64,000 bases of DNA from the NCBI GenBank assembly GCA_947498455.1, contig CANMKK010000016.1, positions 1 to 64,000 of the forward strand. The letters run 5' to 3'. Shown piece by piece: positions 26,060 to 35,525 of this stretch (position 1 is the stretch's first letter; the number at the start of each line of letters is the position of its first letter). The notes under the pieces were generated by a model. It had not been told where the DNA came from and searched no databases. It saw only the letters and a list, made by a program, of their open reading frames with translations. Origin of the DNA: an uncultured Aquimarina sp. (GTDB lineage Bacteria > Bacteroidota > Bacteroidia > Flavobacteriales > Flavobacteriaceae). A program made the translations under genes and the position numbers.

Positions 26060-28777
26060 TTATTTAATTAAGGTAACAGACAGGGGAGTCCCCATAAGTT
26101 TATTCGCTTTTTTTATAACATCAAATTCTCTTACTATAGGAAAATCACCTTTATAGTCCTTTAGAGATGTTTTTCTATCCATATTAATCCATCCTTTTTT
26201 TATGGCCATACCTACTTCTGCTTTTACAACAACAGTGACTTTAATACCATCAAAAAGAAGTCTTGGGGCATAATTTAATGATTTACCAGAAGAGGAACCA
26301 ACATATTTCAATTGGTGCCCAAAAGTTATAGAACCTTTTCCTGTTGCTTTAGCAACACCATTAAAATAAAATTCAACTACCAATGCTGTTATTTTTGCTT
26401 TTATTTCCACTCCAGCCTCCAAGACTATTCCAACTGTAGTGTCAAGAGTGGCTTCACCTTTATTTTCATCAGAGGCTGTATTATATGTAAATTCTATCCC
26501 AGGAGTTTTAATCTCTCCAAAAAACTTCAAATCAATATACATTTTTAGACTGACAGGATGATCATCATCAGCTAACCATTCTCTAATTCCAGCTATTAAC
26601 TGTGCAGCACCAGGATTAGCTGTTGCTCCACCTGTTGCTACTGCTAATCCAGCGTTAATAGCCAATCCTAATAAATCGATAACAAGCTCCAATTTAATAA
26701 TTGGTTTGGCTTTAAGATAGAATTTTACTTCTGTTCCTATTTCTTTAGTGTCAACTCCTCTTAGTCTTCCCCTAGCACATTGCCATTCTGCACCGAGGCA
26801 TAAATTAGGCCCTTCAATAACAACAGAAAAAGGCAAGCTTTTACCCAACCTTGTTGTTGTTACTTTTCCTTTAGTTTCTTTGGTAATAATTTTGGAAACA
26901 TCTTTTAAAGCAGCAAATACATCATAAATCTTCTTTATTTTATCAGAGAACTTAGCTGTTACCTTAAAATTACTATCATACCGCTTGGCATCGATTTTAT
27001 TCCAATTAGCTTCTAAGATTACGCCAAAATCAACAGCTACTTGTTTATGTCGCTTATTAGCTCCTATTTTTGCTGCTTCTTTTTGCATTTCTTTATGCTT
27101 AGCTGCTCCTAGTTTTTGCCAAGTGACGCTGAGTTTGTCGCTTAAATTCAAAAAGAAATGAAAATCCCATTTGATATCAGGATAAGCTTTGACAATAACA
27201 GTAGGCCTTTCTTTATTGGAATAATACCGACAACTATGAATATAAAACTCAAAATCATTGGTCGTATTTTTATGCGGCCAGATATATTGTAGGGGTACTA
27301 CTTTTAATCTGGATAGGTTAGAATAGACTTCATGCTCTATGGGTTTGGTACCGTTATAGGTATAGGGTTTACTCTTTCCATTGGAGGTGAGTTCTATTAC
27401 TTTTACTTGGGTGTTATCGTGTGCTAAATCTGTTCCTTTTTTTAAACAAGAATCGGTTTTATACGTACCTACAGTAAAGGATACTTTTTTCTTTCTGGAG
27501 TCATCCGGGGCAATAGTATCGAACACAATACTCTGCGCATCTTTTTGATAGATCTTAAACCGTATGGTTACTCTACGGTTCATCTGATGTTCTTCTGGGG
27601 ATAGGTGTTCGCCTTCTACCAATAGCCTGCGTTTACCGTACCCACGAGCAGACAATACCTTAGGGTTTACTCCTTTTTGGGTTAGATAGGCTACAGCTGC
27701 TTTTGCTCTGCGCTGAGATAAAGGATCATTATGCTCATGGCTTGCCCGGATATCGCAATGTGCCCCCAATTCTGCGGGGACATAAGGATTATCTAGTAAT
27801 AGATTGGCAATCCCGTCTAATACGGGTTTGGCATCTGCTCGTATTGCATGCTTATCGAGATCAAAATGGATGGTTTCTGATACCTGAAATTCTGATTTTT
27901 TTTTATTGCTTAATTGTAGTTTCCCTTCTTCAAAAAGAACAATTTCTTTTTTATCATCGGTTACAGCAATTTTCTTAAACTGGCATAACTCATAGCGTTC
28001 TACATTGACTTCATTTTCTCCTATGGTGAGTGGGCGTGCGGTTTCATGTTTTTCGACCTGCCTGGTAGTGACTTCGTTCTCAATGATGAGGTGTTCTGCC
28101 AACTTTTCTTTTCCTCCCTTGTCTTTTAACGTTTCTTTTTTTCCTCTAAGTCTTACTTGTATATAGAATTTTTCTTTATCATATCTCATGTTACCTGTCA
28201 TAGAACGCCAGGTATAGGTATTTTTTATATACAGGTTTACTTCTCCGTATATACAAGGTACTGTATAGGTACCTACTTTACCATCATCACCCCATTGTGG
28301 ATTATAAACATCAATATCGAGATAAGCCCCATTAAGTCCTTCGGTATCTATATGTAACCAAATATCATCTCCATATTTCATTGGTGCATTTCCGATACTA
28401 CTACCTCCTTTGGTTTTACTCCATGTGGCACTGATGATCTTTTGTGGTGCTGTGGCTCTAAAACTTAGTTGCTGCGGGTAGGTATTGGTTGGGTGATCGA
28501 TAAAGGCTTCTATTACTTGTAGCTTAGGACCACAAAACTTTGGTTTTACTGATACTCCTCTAAGGTCACCGATCTTACCGTGTTGATCGCTTTTGGTATA
28601 GGGAGTACCTGCCTTAGATTTCACAATCCATTTAGCATTTCCTTTGGTCGCCTCTGGTGTATCTGGATAATAGATGGCTTGTACTTGTACAGCCTCATTG
28701 GCTTGTATCGTAAAGGTTTTGGGAGAACTTTTACGACCCGATCTAACGATAACAATTTTTTCTATTCCTACTGGCAT
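26060..28777 (-). CDS. VgrG/PAAR-linked effector candidate with OmpA domain, 905 aa
   Basis: Domains in order: an N-terminal beta region (1-105); an Ig-like segment ~110-180 (ISATWSKTKGGSSIGNAPMK, then YLDIDVYNP); an OmpA/MotB-like peptidoglycan-binding domain ~297-410 (ETIHFDLDKHAIRADAKPVL, LGAHCDIRAS, SQRRAKAAVAYL, NRRVTIRF); and a ~480-residue C-terminal module from ~424. That module has a long hydrophobic hairpin (LVIDLLGLAINAGLAVATGG, then GAAQLIAGI) and many beta strands, which would suit a membrane-acting toxin. It lacks a signal peptide, as T6SS cargo does. It follows the PAAR-like gene by 9 bases. Two orphan copies of the C-terminal module lie downstream. Toxicity is inferred. Confidence 0.65.
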   Translation of the reverse strand: MPVGIEKIVIVRSGRKSSPKTFTIQANEAVQVQAIYYPDTPEATKGNAKWIVKSKAGTPYTKSDQHGKIGDLRGVSVKPKFCGPKLQVIEAFIDHPTNTYPQQLSFRATAPQKIISATWSKTKGGSSIGNAPMKYGDDIWLHIDTEGLNGAYLDIDVYNPQWGDDGKVGTYTVPCIYGEVNLYIKNTYTWRSMTGNMRYDKEKFYIQVRLRGKKETLKDKGGKEKLAEHLIIENEVTTRQVEKHETARPLTIGENEVNVERYELCQFKKIAVTDDKKEIVLFEEGKLQLSNKKKSEFQVSETIHFDLDKHAIRADAKPVLDGIANLLLDNPYVPAELGAHCDIRASHEHNDPLSQRRAKAAVAYLTQKGVNPKVLSARGYGKRRLLVEGEHLSPEEHQMNRRVTIRFKIYQKDAQSIVFDTIAPDDSRKKKVSFTVGTYKTDSCLKKGTDLAHDNTQVKVIELTSNGKSKPYTYNGTKPIEHEVYSNLSRLKVVPLQYIWPHKNTTNDFEFYIHSCRYYSNKERPTVIVKAYPDIKWDFHFFLNLSDKLSVTWQKLGAAKHKEMQKEAAKIGANKRHKQVAVDFGVILEANWNKIDAKRYDSNFKVTAKFSDKIKKIYDVFAALKDVSKIITKETKGKVTTTRLGKSLPFSVVIEGPNLCLGAEWQCARGRLRGVDTKEIGTEVKFYLKAKPIIKLELVIDLLGLAINAGLAVATGGATANPGAAQLIAGIREWLADDDHPVSLKMYIDLKFFGEIKTPGIEFTYNTASDENKGEATLDTTVGIVLEAGVEIKAKITALVVEFYFNGVAKATGKGSITFGHQLKYVGSSSGKSLNYAPRLLFDGIKVTVVVKAEVGMAIKKGWINMDRKTSLKDYKGDFPIVREFDVIKKANKLMGTPLSVTLIK

Positions 28778-28786
28778 ACGGTATAA

Positions 28787-29278
28787 TTAGGTAACGATTA
28801 CTTCTTCTATTTCTGACTCTTGATTCCCAATATCATTGATATCCACCATAGGATTCATCTGCTGGTGCATATCTGTATTGGTATCTTCGGTATTATCGGC
28901 AGTACCGGGCTGGCTCTGTCCGTGATTCATAATACTGATGCAAGCACTCCCGGCAATAGGACAAATTGCTTTGCTATCTTCTAACAGGAGTTTTCCGCCA
29001 TTGCCCAGTTCGGTATTTTCATATACGCCATCCCATTGGGTAATTACAATCTGGCAAGGTTTAAAACTACTTCCTGTGGGTTGTAGTTTACATTGCCCAA
29101 AGGTGTTTTTCTCGAAAGTTGCTCCACCTATCTCCATAGATGTAGCTAATAACTTTTCTGAACCTTCTGAATCATTAGCATAGTATTTTTGATGAGAAAG
29201 TACCTTTAGCTTATCTGGAAAATCCCCATTCTGGCATGTACACATAGCTCCCTGTACTACTGCAAATTTCTGACTCAT
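28787..29278 (-). CDS. DUF4280 PAAR-like spike-tip protein, 163 aa
   Basis: Caps the VgrG spike and can carry effectors. The sequence follows the DUF4280 pattern: KFAVVQGAMCTCQNG at the N-terminus, ATSMEIGGATFEKNTFGQCK in the middle, PCQIVITQWDGVYENTEL, then LLLEDSKAICPIAGSACISI with the paired cysteines. The C-terminal ~45 residues are acidic and probably unstructured (DNTEDTNTDMHQQMNP), possibly for cargo docking. It lies between the 312-aa protein and the 905-aa effector candidate with gaps of 8 and 9 bases, so all three are one operon with VgrG. Confidence 0.85.
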   Translation of the reverse strand: MSQKFAVVQGAMCTCQNGDFPDKLKVLSHQKYYANDSEGSEKLLATSMEIGGATFEKNTFGQCKLQPTGSSFKPCQIVITQWDGVYENTELGNGGKLLLEDSKAICPIAGSACISIMNHGQSQPGTADNTEDTNTDMHQQMNPMVDINDIGNQESEIEEVIVT

Positions 29279-29286
29279 ACGTACTA

Positions 29287-30225
29287 TTATATATTAAACA
29301 ATTTAGCCCAAAATCCCTTTTTGGTTTCTTCTTTTTTTTCAATTTCTAATCGTTCTTGTAAGAACATGAGTACTTCTACTTTTTTTGGTACTGCATATTG
29401 GGTTACAAAATTAGCTTCAAAACCTTCTATAATGCCTATTTCTTTATTGAGCAGATATGTGAGTTCACATGTCCCTTTTAAATCTTTTTCTTGTGGATTT
29501 AATAGGTTGTAATAAGGAGTGTCTAAGCCTTGTTCTATATCCAATGCACATCGTTCATCATCGATTGCTCCATTTATCTTAATTCTATAATCCCTAGCAT
29601 CTATATCTTCAGCTCCTTCTAATTTTTGGGTAACTTGATATTTGATAGGTGCTACTTTTCCTGCAGTAGGGTACGTTATTTGTTGATCTACGTAATACTC
29701 CTCTGTATAGTCTATATATAAAGGAGCAAAATATAAATTTAGAAACCAGTCTTTTTTCATTTTCTCTAACAATACATCAGATGATCTTAAGGTATGATCC
29801 GTAAGACGTATATAGTCATTTACAATGGTTCCTGTATATTGTCCTTTGATTTTTTCTTTTTCCAGACTCCACCTTTCTTTTATTTCCTCAAAATTGATAA
29901 TATCCACCAAGGTTCCTTTATAATCCACCTGGATTTCTAATGGGTATAGAATGCTACTAACTTGTAATGCCAGGCGGTCAATAAAGCTTTCTGGCTCTTT
30001 ATCATTACTATAGACAGCTTTACTTCGATCTATCTTATAATACTTTACATATTTATTTAATGCCCCTGTATATTGTATGATAAGTCGATATCGTAAACTG
30101 TGTATTGATTTACCATCATCAATGGTAATCATACACCCGTAATCTCCTTTAAAACCTTGTGGGTTTATGGTGAGATTATACTCATCTAAGATATTAACTT
30201 GATCCTTTTCTTGCAGGTTTTCCAT
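29287..30225 (-). CDS. unknown VgrG-operon protein, 312 aa
   Basis: No signal peptide. The centre is beta-rich (YGCMITIDDGKSIHSLRYRL, QYTGALNKYVKYYKIDRSK) and later EGAEDIDARDYRIKINGAID. The C-terminus is a charged helix ending KKGFWAKLFNI. No recognised family. It is encoded between vgrG (43-base gap) and the PAAR-like gene (8 bases), the position where T6SS adaptor or chaperone proteins such as DUF1795 (EagR), DUF2169 and DUF4123 occur in Proteobacteria. A loading-chaperone role is a reasonable inference. Confidence 0.55.
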   Translation of the reverse strand: MENLQEKDQVNILDEYNLTINPQGFKGDYGCMITIDDGKSIHSLRYRLIIQYTGALNKYVKYYKIDRSKAVYSNDKEPESFIDRLALQVSSILYPLEIQVDYKGTLVDIINFEEIKERWSLEKEKIKGQYTGTIVNDYIRLTDHTLRSSDVLLEKMKKDWFLNLYFAPLYIDYTEEYYVDQQITYPTAGKVAPIKYQVTQKLEGAEDIDARDYRIKINGAIDDERCALDIEQGLDTPYYNLLNPQEKDLKGTCELTYLLNKEIGIIEGFEANFVTQYAVPKKVEVLMFLQERLEIEKKEETKKGFWAKLFNI

Positions 30226-30268
30226 AGTTTTCTATATTCTAACAACTATAGCTCATGATAGCGCTCCC

Positions 30269-32059
30269 TTAAAATAATTTTACCTTTTCCTTACTCTGAA
30301 CATCTACCATTTTTCCTGATGATAAAGTGAGGTTCTTCTTATTACTACTCAGTGTTATTTCATCTGATACATTTTCTTGTTGCTTAGAATCTGTAGTTAG
30401 TTTTTCTTCTACAATCAAGGTATTATTTTTGGTCATTACATTGTAATTTTCGGAGACACTTTTGGTAAAATCATTTCCTGCAACCATTTCTATATTTTCT
30501 TCAGCCTTAATTTTGATATTCTTAGCATTCAATGTCATATTTTCTAAAGCGGATATCTCTATATTGTTGTTTGCTGTATCGATGCGTATGACATTACTGT
30601 TTTTATCGGTAATGGTAATCATCTCACTACCTTTGGTATCATTTAATTCTACGATGTGCCCTGCTTTGGTGGTAAACCCTTTGTAGTCATTATTCTGGCT
30701 TTGCCATCCGGAGTGTTTGTTTACTCCTGTATATAATGCAGCTTGCATATACGGTTTCAGTATATTATTTTGTTCATGGGAAATAAGGACAGAATCCCCT
30801 GGTTCCGGAATAAAGTGAAAGCCACGCTCACCTCCAGCATAGGGAGTTGCCACTCTGATCCAAGGAGTATTTCCTCCGCGCGCTTTTTGCCACTCGTATT
30901 GCACCTTTATACGGCTCATGCCTTGTGGATCATCGGTTTCTAATACTTTTGCTATTTGTACTCCTGTGGTAGATATTTTGTTGATATCTGTGAGTGGATA
31001 AATATCTATATCCATAGGTATGGCTGTAAACTCATTCTGGTAGTTCCCCATATTATTACAGCTATGGGATACTTTGGTGACCCGATACCTTCCGAATGCA
31101 CCTTTTTCGTTTTGGATTTTAATAACCTTACCTAGCATTACCCCTGTATTGGTACTCTTACCGCTTATAGAGACTTGATTTTGCTCGATTACCTTTTTCT
31201 GTAAGGCGATGGATTTATCCATGCGTTGCTTTAATTGTGGGTCTTCATAAGAGGGGTAAGGAAGTTGTGTTTCATTTTGGAACATATTATTACTGATCCT
31301 AGATGCAAAAGGAGCGTACCCTTGTCCAGTAGAGGTACCTGATGTGGTAGATCCCTGAGCAGTTTCTTCTTCGAAATAATCATTACTATAATAGGTAAAC
31401 TTTCCGGGCTTGGTTTGTAGCCCTAGGCTAAAGTGTATCAGGTCATATCCGTATTGTAAGATGATATCGTCCCCTAGGTCTGGTTTACCAAAATAAAGCG
31501 TATCCTTGGCGTATAGTAAGTACTCACCTCTGGTAGCTGCTAAGTGCTGCATGTACTGAAATCCGCTTTGTCCATTTTGTACAGAATATGCAATAGTTCC
31601 CGTGTCTTCTGGTACTAACTTAAGGGTCAGTTTGGATTGATCATAGATGCCTAGTGCGTTTTCTAGAATTGTGGTAACATCCAGATCAAGGGCAGAACTC
31701 ATATGAGGGCCATCATCTAGGATGATACTGCTACTCATTCCCTCTATAAGGATCATATTAGGGTGGCCTTGTTGATCTCCCTGCGAGCTGTTCATGCGTG
31801 TTACAATCCCCTTGAACTGTAGGTTCTCATAGGCTAGTATTCCTTTAAGATCCTGAACCTGTATGGTACAACTCTGTCCTAGAAAATCCTTGCTATTTTC
31901 TAACAGGGCGGCATCACCGATACTGGTTTCTAAAACATCATTTCGCACAGCGATGGTAAAAGTAGCATGGTCGCCTACTTGCTCTTGTAAGGAAAAACTT
32001 TCGATCACTGGAATGATATAACCACCTATAGAGATCTGGATTTCGGTAAGTAATGCCAT
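30269..32059 (-). CDS. vgrG: VgrG/TssI-type T6SS spike protein, 596 aa
   Basis: Forms the trimeric puncturing spike of the T6SS(iii) machine. The N-terminal ~330 residues resemble the phage gp27-like (GPD) fold (IPVIESFSLQEQVGDHATFTI, ENALGIYDQSKLTLKLVPED). A gp5-like OB domain follows (GVQIAKVLETDDPQGMSRIK, PWIRVATPYAGGERGFHFIPEPGDSVLI), then a C-terminal beta-helix built of short repeats (VIRIDTANNNIEISALENMT, NAKNIKIKAEENIEMVAG). Length is typical. It is first in the minus-strand island and probably starts the transcript that continues through the PAAR-like protein and effector. No sheath, baseplate or TssK genes are in the window. The 32060-32468 gap shows no gene. Confidence 0.9.
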   Translation of the reverse strand: MALLTEIQISIGGYIIPVIESFSLQEQVGDHATFTIAVRNDVLETSIGDAALLENSKDFLGQSCTIQVQDLKGILAYENLQFKGIVTRMNSSQGDQQGHPNMILIEGMSSSIILDDGPHMSSALDLDVTTILENALGIYDQSKLTLKLVPEDTGTIAYSVQNGQSGFQYMQHLAATRGEYLLYAKDTLYFGKPDLGDDIILQYGYDLIHFSLGLQTKPGKFTYYSNDYFEEETAQGSTTSGTSTGQGYAPFASRISNNMFQNETQLPYPSYEDPQLKQRMDKSIALQKKVIEQNQVSISGKSTNTGVMLGKVIKIQNEKGAFGRYRVTKVSHSCNNMGNYQNEFTAIPMDIDIYPLTDINKISTTGVQIAKVLETDDPQGMSRIKVQYEWQKARGGNTPWIRVATPYAGGERGFHFIPEPGDSVLISHEQNNILKPYMQAALYTGVNKHSGWQSQNNDYKGFTTKAGHIVELNDTKGSEMITITDKNSNVIRIDTANNNIEISALENMTLNAKNIKIKAEENIEMVAGNDFTKSVSENYNVMTKNNTLIVEEKLTTDSKQQENVSDEITLSSNKKNLTLSSGKMVDVQSKEKVKLF

Positions 32060-32468
32060 TGTTTGTTCGGATTTTAGTTATATATAAGATTCTTTTTTAT
32101 TAGTAAGTGTAATTATAGTAACATTTGTTACCCTTACTTTAGTATTACCGGGATACGGATTTTTCAAAAATACTTGATTTTTCCCTTTGTTTTAAGGGGA
32201 TATGCACCCTTTTCGATTAAGAGACTGAAACATCGGTTAAAGCCTGGTAATTGACTGTATAGTACCGATTGCTTTATGAATGTATTTTGATGTCAAAAAA
32301 TGTATTTTACAAGCTTTGACTGATATCTAAGTGTTTTTTATAGTTTTTCGGACGGTCTCTTTTATTAAATGTTCTCCGAAACTGATGATTTGTTAGCAAT
32401 AATTTATTGGAGAATAAAATTATATATAGATTTAAACTTTAAAAAAAACGACTAAAATCAATAATTAG

Positions 32469-32999
32469 ATGTCTTATCAAGAACTTTTAGCCCCTCCACA
32501 AGAATATTCATCAGGTAATATTATTTCCAGATTGGTTGATAGTCTTGGCTTTCGATACTATTGGGCTACCGAAGGGCTAACAGAAAAAGATTTGGCATAT
32601 AAGCCATCCGAGGAGGCAATGAGTTCGTATGTAACTATCGAGCATATATATTGGTTGTCCATTATTATTGCTAATGCTCCTAAAAAGGCTACAAGTGTTA
32701 GATTAACAGCAGATGATTTGTCGAAACTAACGTTTAATGAACTTAAAGAAAAGACACTTGATAATTTTAAGAAGACAAGTGATGTATGTGTAGGTAGGGC
32801 GGAAAAGGACTTTGAGAATTTTAAAATTATTATTCAGGGGCAGGACGGTAGTAAAAAAGAGTTTCCATTTTGGAACCTAATCCATGGGCCAATTTCTGAT
32901 GCATTATACCATATAGGTCAGATAGTTTCTTTTAGAAGAACTACTGGAAATCCTATAAATTCTAATGTTAAATGGTTTTTTGGGAAGGTGGATAATTAA
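32469..32999 (+). CDS. DinB-like four-helix protein, 176 aa
   Basis: The DinB/YfiT superfamily forms a four-helix bundle with a three-histidine metal site and includes thiol transferases. Visible here are the first helix (ISRLVDSLGFRYYWATEGLTEKDLAYKPSE), a histidine in VTIEHIYWLSIIIA and the C-terminal LIHGPISDALYHIGQIVSFRR, where H-x-G-Q-I is the usual third ligand region. The length is right for the family. It is monocistronic and divergent from vgrG. The enzymatic role is unassigned. Confidence 0.75.
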   Translation: MSYQELLAPPQEYSSGNIISRLVDSLGFRYYWATEGLTEKDLAYKPSEEAMSSYVTIEHIYWLSIIIANAPKKATSVRLTADDLSKLTFNELKEKTLDNFKKTSDVCVGRAEKDFENFKIIIQGQDGSKKEFPFWNLIHGPISDALYHIGQIVSFRRTTGNPINSNVKWFFGKVDN

Positions 33000-33150
33000 T
33001 GAGCAAGAAAACGATACCGTGTATTATATGCTGTTCCTATGCTGGATACATTAAAAAAGGGATTTAAAGAACAGATTCTTCTAGTACTTCTTAAAAGCGC
33101 TATTGCAAAGGCAGTCAACTTTTTATTGGCACCGCCAAAGGGTATAATAC

Positions 33151-33210
33151 CCCGAGGCTTGCCTCGAAATAGAAAATTTGTTTCTAACGAATGCCTCGCG
33201 GGCTTGCCCC
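33151..33210. repeat. palindromic repeat R5, left part, target of the IS insertion
   Basis: CCCGAGGCTTGCCTCGAAAT, then GCCTCGCGGGCTTGCCCC, interrupted by the IS and resuming at 34665 as GGCTTGCCCCGAGGTAG. A related uninterrupted copy lies at 63185-63255. The G+C-rich arms contrast with the AT-rich surroundings. Confidence 0.7.
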
Positions 33211-34664
33211 CAATGTCATTAAGTTAAGAAAATTTCATATTGCATCCTTTTGATTTTTAGTTACTTTAGGTTTTTCTCTTCTTCTATATTTATTGGTGTC
33301 TCTTTGTTGATTTCTATTTGTTCTGATTGGCACTAAATGTTGTTTGAACAATATTTTTAGTTCTAGAATGATATCTTCCATATGGTTTTTAGAAAAGAAC
33401 AGCTTTATGATTCTATTTTTTAAAAATCCATAAGATAAATTTGTATTCACTTTATATTGATATTTCTTTGCTTTATTTTGATTATTTAATTCATCTTCTA
33501 GATCGTTAACAATTAAAGTTTGGACATTGCTGATAAATAGGGCTGCATAAAAATCTTGTAGAATACTTTGATTGGAATAGCCTGAGAAATGTTCTACTTT
33601 TAATTTATTCTTCAATTCGTCATAAAATGTCTCTACTTTCCATCTTTTAAAGTATAATTCCTTAAAAATCTTATTAGGGTATCGTTTACTATTTACTAAT
33701 GATGTGATGAGTAGTTCAGTTTCTCCGCTAGGTAACTTTACACGAATCAGTCTAACTTTTATTGCTGTATCCTTATGATAATCTTTCTCTGAGATATTAA
33801 CATTTTTTCCTGGATATATTTCAACAATTTGAGAGGTTTTATCACTTTCCATAAAAGCTTTTGTAACAGCGCTAAAACTAACTTTGCCCCTCATAAGATA
33901 ATCAACATTCTTTTTACAATGCTCATAGATAAAATCATATGCAGGATATCCTCTATCATAGATAATAAGATCTTTTGTCTTGCTACAACATAAGTGTTGT
34001 AGTGCTAAAGTCCTTTCTCCTATATCTTTTGGAGAAAGAATTCCATCTAAGACATAATGGTTTAATACATCATAAAGTACCGATGCTCTAGCTTGAACTA
34101 AACTGGTTTTGGTCTGATTCTTTGTTTCCCCATAAATCCTTTTCAATTCCTTGGTAATAGGTAAGGTAATTGAAGACCCATCTACAGATAAAACTCTAAA
34201 GCCATTCCATAACTTTATAGCACAATCATTATCTGTATAAAACTCATCAATGAGTATTGAGGATAGCTTTTTGAACACAGCAGGTTTTATCTTTTTACGG
34301 TATTGAACAAATGCACTCTTTGTAAAAGATTTAAAACTAGAAAGACCACACTCCTTTTTTAAATGGTCAACAAAGTTTTCTATTTCTATAGATAAACTTT
34401 TATTTAGAAAATTTATCATAATGAGCAAGGTAGTTGAAAAAGATTGCTTCCTAATTCTTGTAAAATCATTTTCTTGCGATTTAAAGGATTCTTGAAGTGA
34501 ATTACTGAAAATCTCTTTCTGGATTTTCGAAAAGATAGAATATGGTGTTTTTTTTCAACATAATAAGTACTTGATTACTACATAAATATACGAAAAACCA
34601 ATACGAAAAACAATAACAACTAATTGAAAGTCAAAATAATTAAATACTTAACTTAATGACATTG
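33211..34664 (-). mobile_element. complete IS4-family insertion sequence, 1454 bp
   Basis: Perfect 18-bp terminal inverted repeats, CAATGTCATTAAGTTAAG at 33211 and its complement at 34647-34664, bound one transposase gene. The flanks carry a 10-bp direct repeat GGCTTGCCCC (33201-33210 and 34665-34674), the target duplication. The element lies inside repeat R5. Intact ends and an intact gene suggest recent insertion. Confidence 0.95.
33235..34428 (-). CDS. IS4-family DDE transposase, 397 aa
   Basis: Cuts and joins the IS ends with a DDE active site. The first aspartate is in FRVLSVDGSSITLP, the second in DLIIYDRGYPAYDF, and the glutamate lies in the IS4 signature Y-(2)-R-(3)-E-(6)-K, read here as LYFKRWKVETFYDELKNK with exact spacing. 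The C-terminal tail is basic. The gene fills most of the 1454-bp element and is full length, so it should be functional. The start leads MLIMINFLNKSLS; either of two nearby ATGs may be used. Confidence 0.95.
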   Translation of the reverse strand: MLIMINFLNKSLSIEIENFVDHLKKECGLSSFKSFTKSAFVQYRKKIKPAVFKKLSSILIDEFYTDNDCAIKLWNGFRVLSVDGSSITLPITKELKRIYGETKNQTKTSLVQARASVLYDVLNHYVLDGILSPKDIGERTLALQHLCCSKTKDLIIYDRGYPAYDFIYEHCKKNVDYLMRGKVSFSAVTKAFMESDKTSQIVEIYPGKNVNISEKDYHKDTAIKVRLIRVKLPSGETELLITSLVNSKRYPNKIFKELYFKRWKVETFYDELKNKLKVEHFSGYSNQSILQDFYAALFISNVQTLIVNDLEDELNNQNKAKKYQYKVNTNLSYGFLKNRIIKLFFSKNHMEDIILELKILFKQHLVPIRTNRNQQRDTNKYRRREKPKVTKNQKDAI

Positions 34665-34937
34665 GGCTTGCCCCGAGGTAGTTTACTTTTTTTATGTAAA
34701 GTTTTATGCGTAAATCGTATTATTTGATAACAAGATAATTTCTGTCTCATCGATGGTAGATTTAGAGAGATATTTTTCGTTGATTTTATGTCAAAAAAGG
34801 AAATTTGTCGCGTACTCAATTGGCATAAGTCAGAATTAATACATCTTGATATAAAAAACGAAGTTCTCTTTTAATTTAAAGGTAAATGGGGTTTTGTTTT
34901 ATTAGATAAAGAGATTATATTTTGTTGTATAATTCTC

Positions 34938-35525
34938 TTATTGTTTGTAGGTATAATGCCCAATAATTTTATAATCAAATAAACAGTCAGCTAATACCTG
35001 TCCGCTACCAATATTATGTACAATCAAGTATCGTTGTTGGTCTATTGATTTTTTATTGACAACTAGCCCGATATGGGTTGTGCCTCCTCCTAAATTCCAA
35101 CAAACAATATCACCAGGTTGATATTCTTTTGCAATGGTACTAATTGATTTTACTTTTCCGAATCTGGAAAAGAATTTCATTAGGTTGGGAACTCTCCTAT
35201 GGTCAATATTTTTATCGGTTTTTGATAGGCCCCATATCCTTGGATATAGGTTAAAATTAGCTTTCATATCTTCGTGTACTTCTTTTTGGAGGTCAATACC
35301 TAATTTTCGATATGCTCTAATAATTACATCAGTACATACACCTTTGTTAGTAGGGACATCTCCGTTAGGATACTCAATAGAAAAATATGAAGGATCGTAG
35401 GTTACTTGTTGTTTTGTTAGTTCTAATCCAGCATCTGATAACTGATTGTAAAAATCTGTTTGAGAAAAAATAAACTGTAATGTTCCGAAGTATACGAGTA
35501 TGATATATGTAACCTTTTTGTTCAT
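34938..35525 (-). CDS. DUF1287 exported protein, 195 aa
   Basis: A signal peptide (KKVTYIILVYFGTLQFIFSQ) directs export. The mature protein follows the DUF1287 pattern: VTYDPSYFSIEYPNGDVPTNKGVCTDVIIRAYR, then DLQKEVHEDMKANF, and the C-terminal GDIVCWNLGGGTTHIGLVV. DUF1287 is a divergent NlpC/P60-like family, so Cys in KGVCTDV and His in TTHIGLVV are the probable catalytic pair; the natural substrate is unknown. It is monocistronic. The 34675-34937 gap contains the rest of repeat R5 and an R3 end fragment (near 34698-34720). Confidence 0.82.
   Translation of the reverse strand: MNKKVTYIILVYFGTLQFIFSQTDFYNQLSDAGLELTKQQVTYDPSYFSIEYPNGDVPTNKGVCTDVIIRAYRKLGIDLQKEVHEDMKANFNLYPRIWGLSKTDKNIDHRRVPNLMKFFSRFGKVKSISTIAKEYQPGDIVCWNLGGGTTHIGLVVNKKSIDQQRYLIVHNIGSGQVLADCLFDYKIIGHYTYKQ

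Noticed and set aside
26312..28786. Plus-strand frames opposite the 905-aa effector
   Set aside because: They are shadows of a well-supported minus-strand gene and show no independent features.
33039..33227. 62-codon frame before the IS
   Set aside because: Ends inside the IS terminal repeat and repeat R5, with no domain or start signal.
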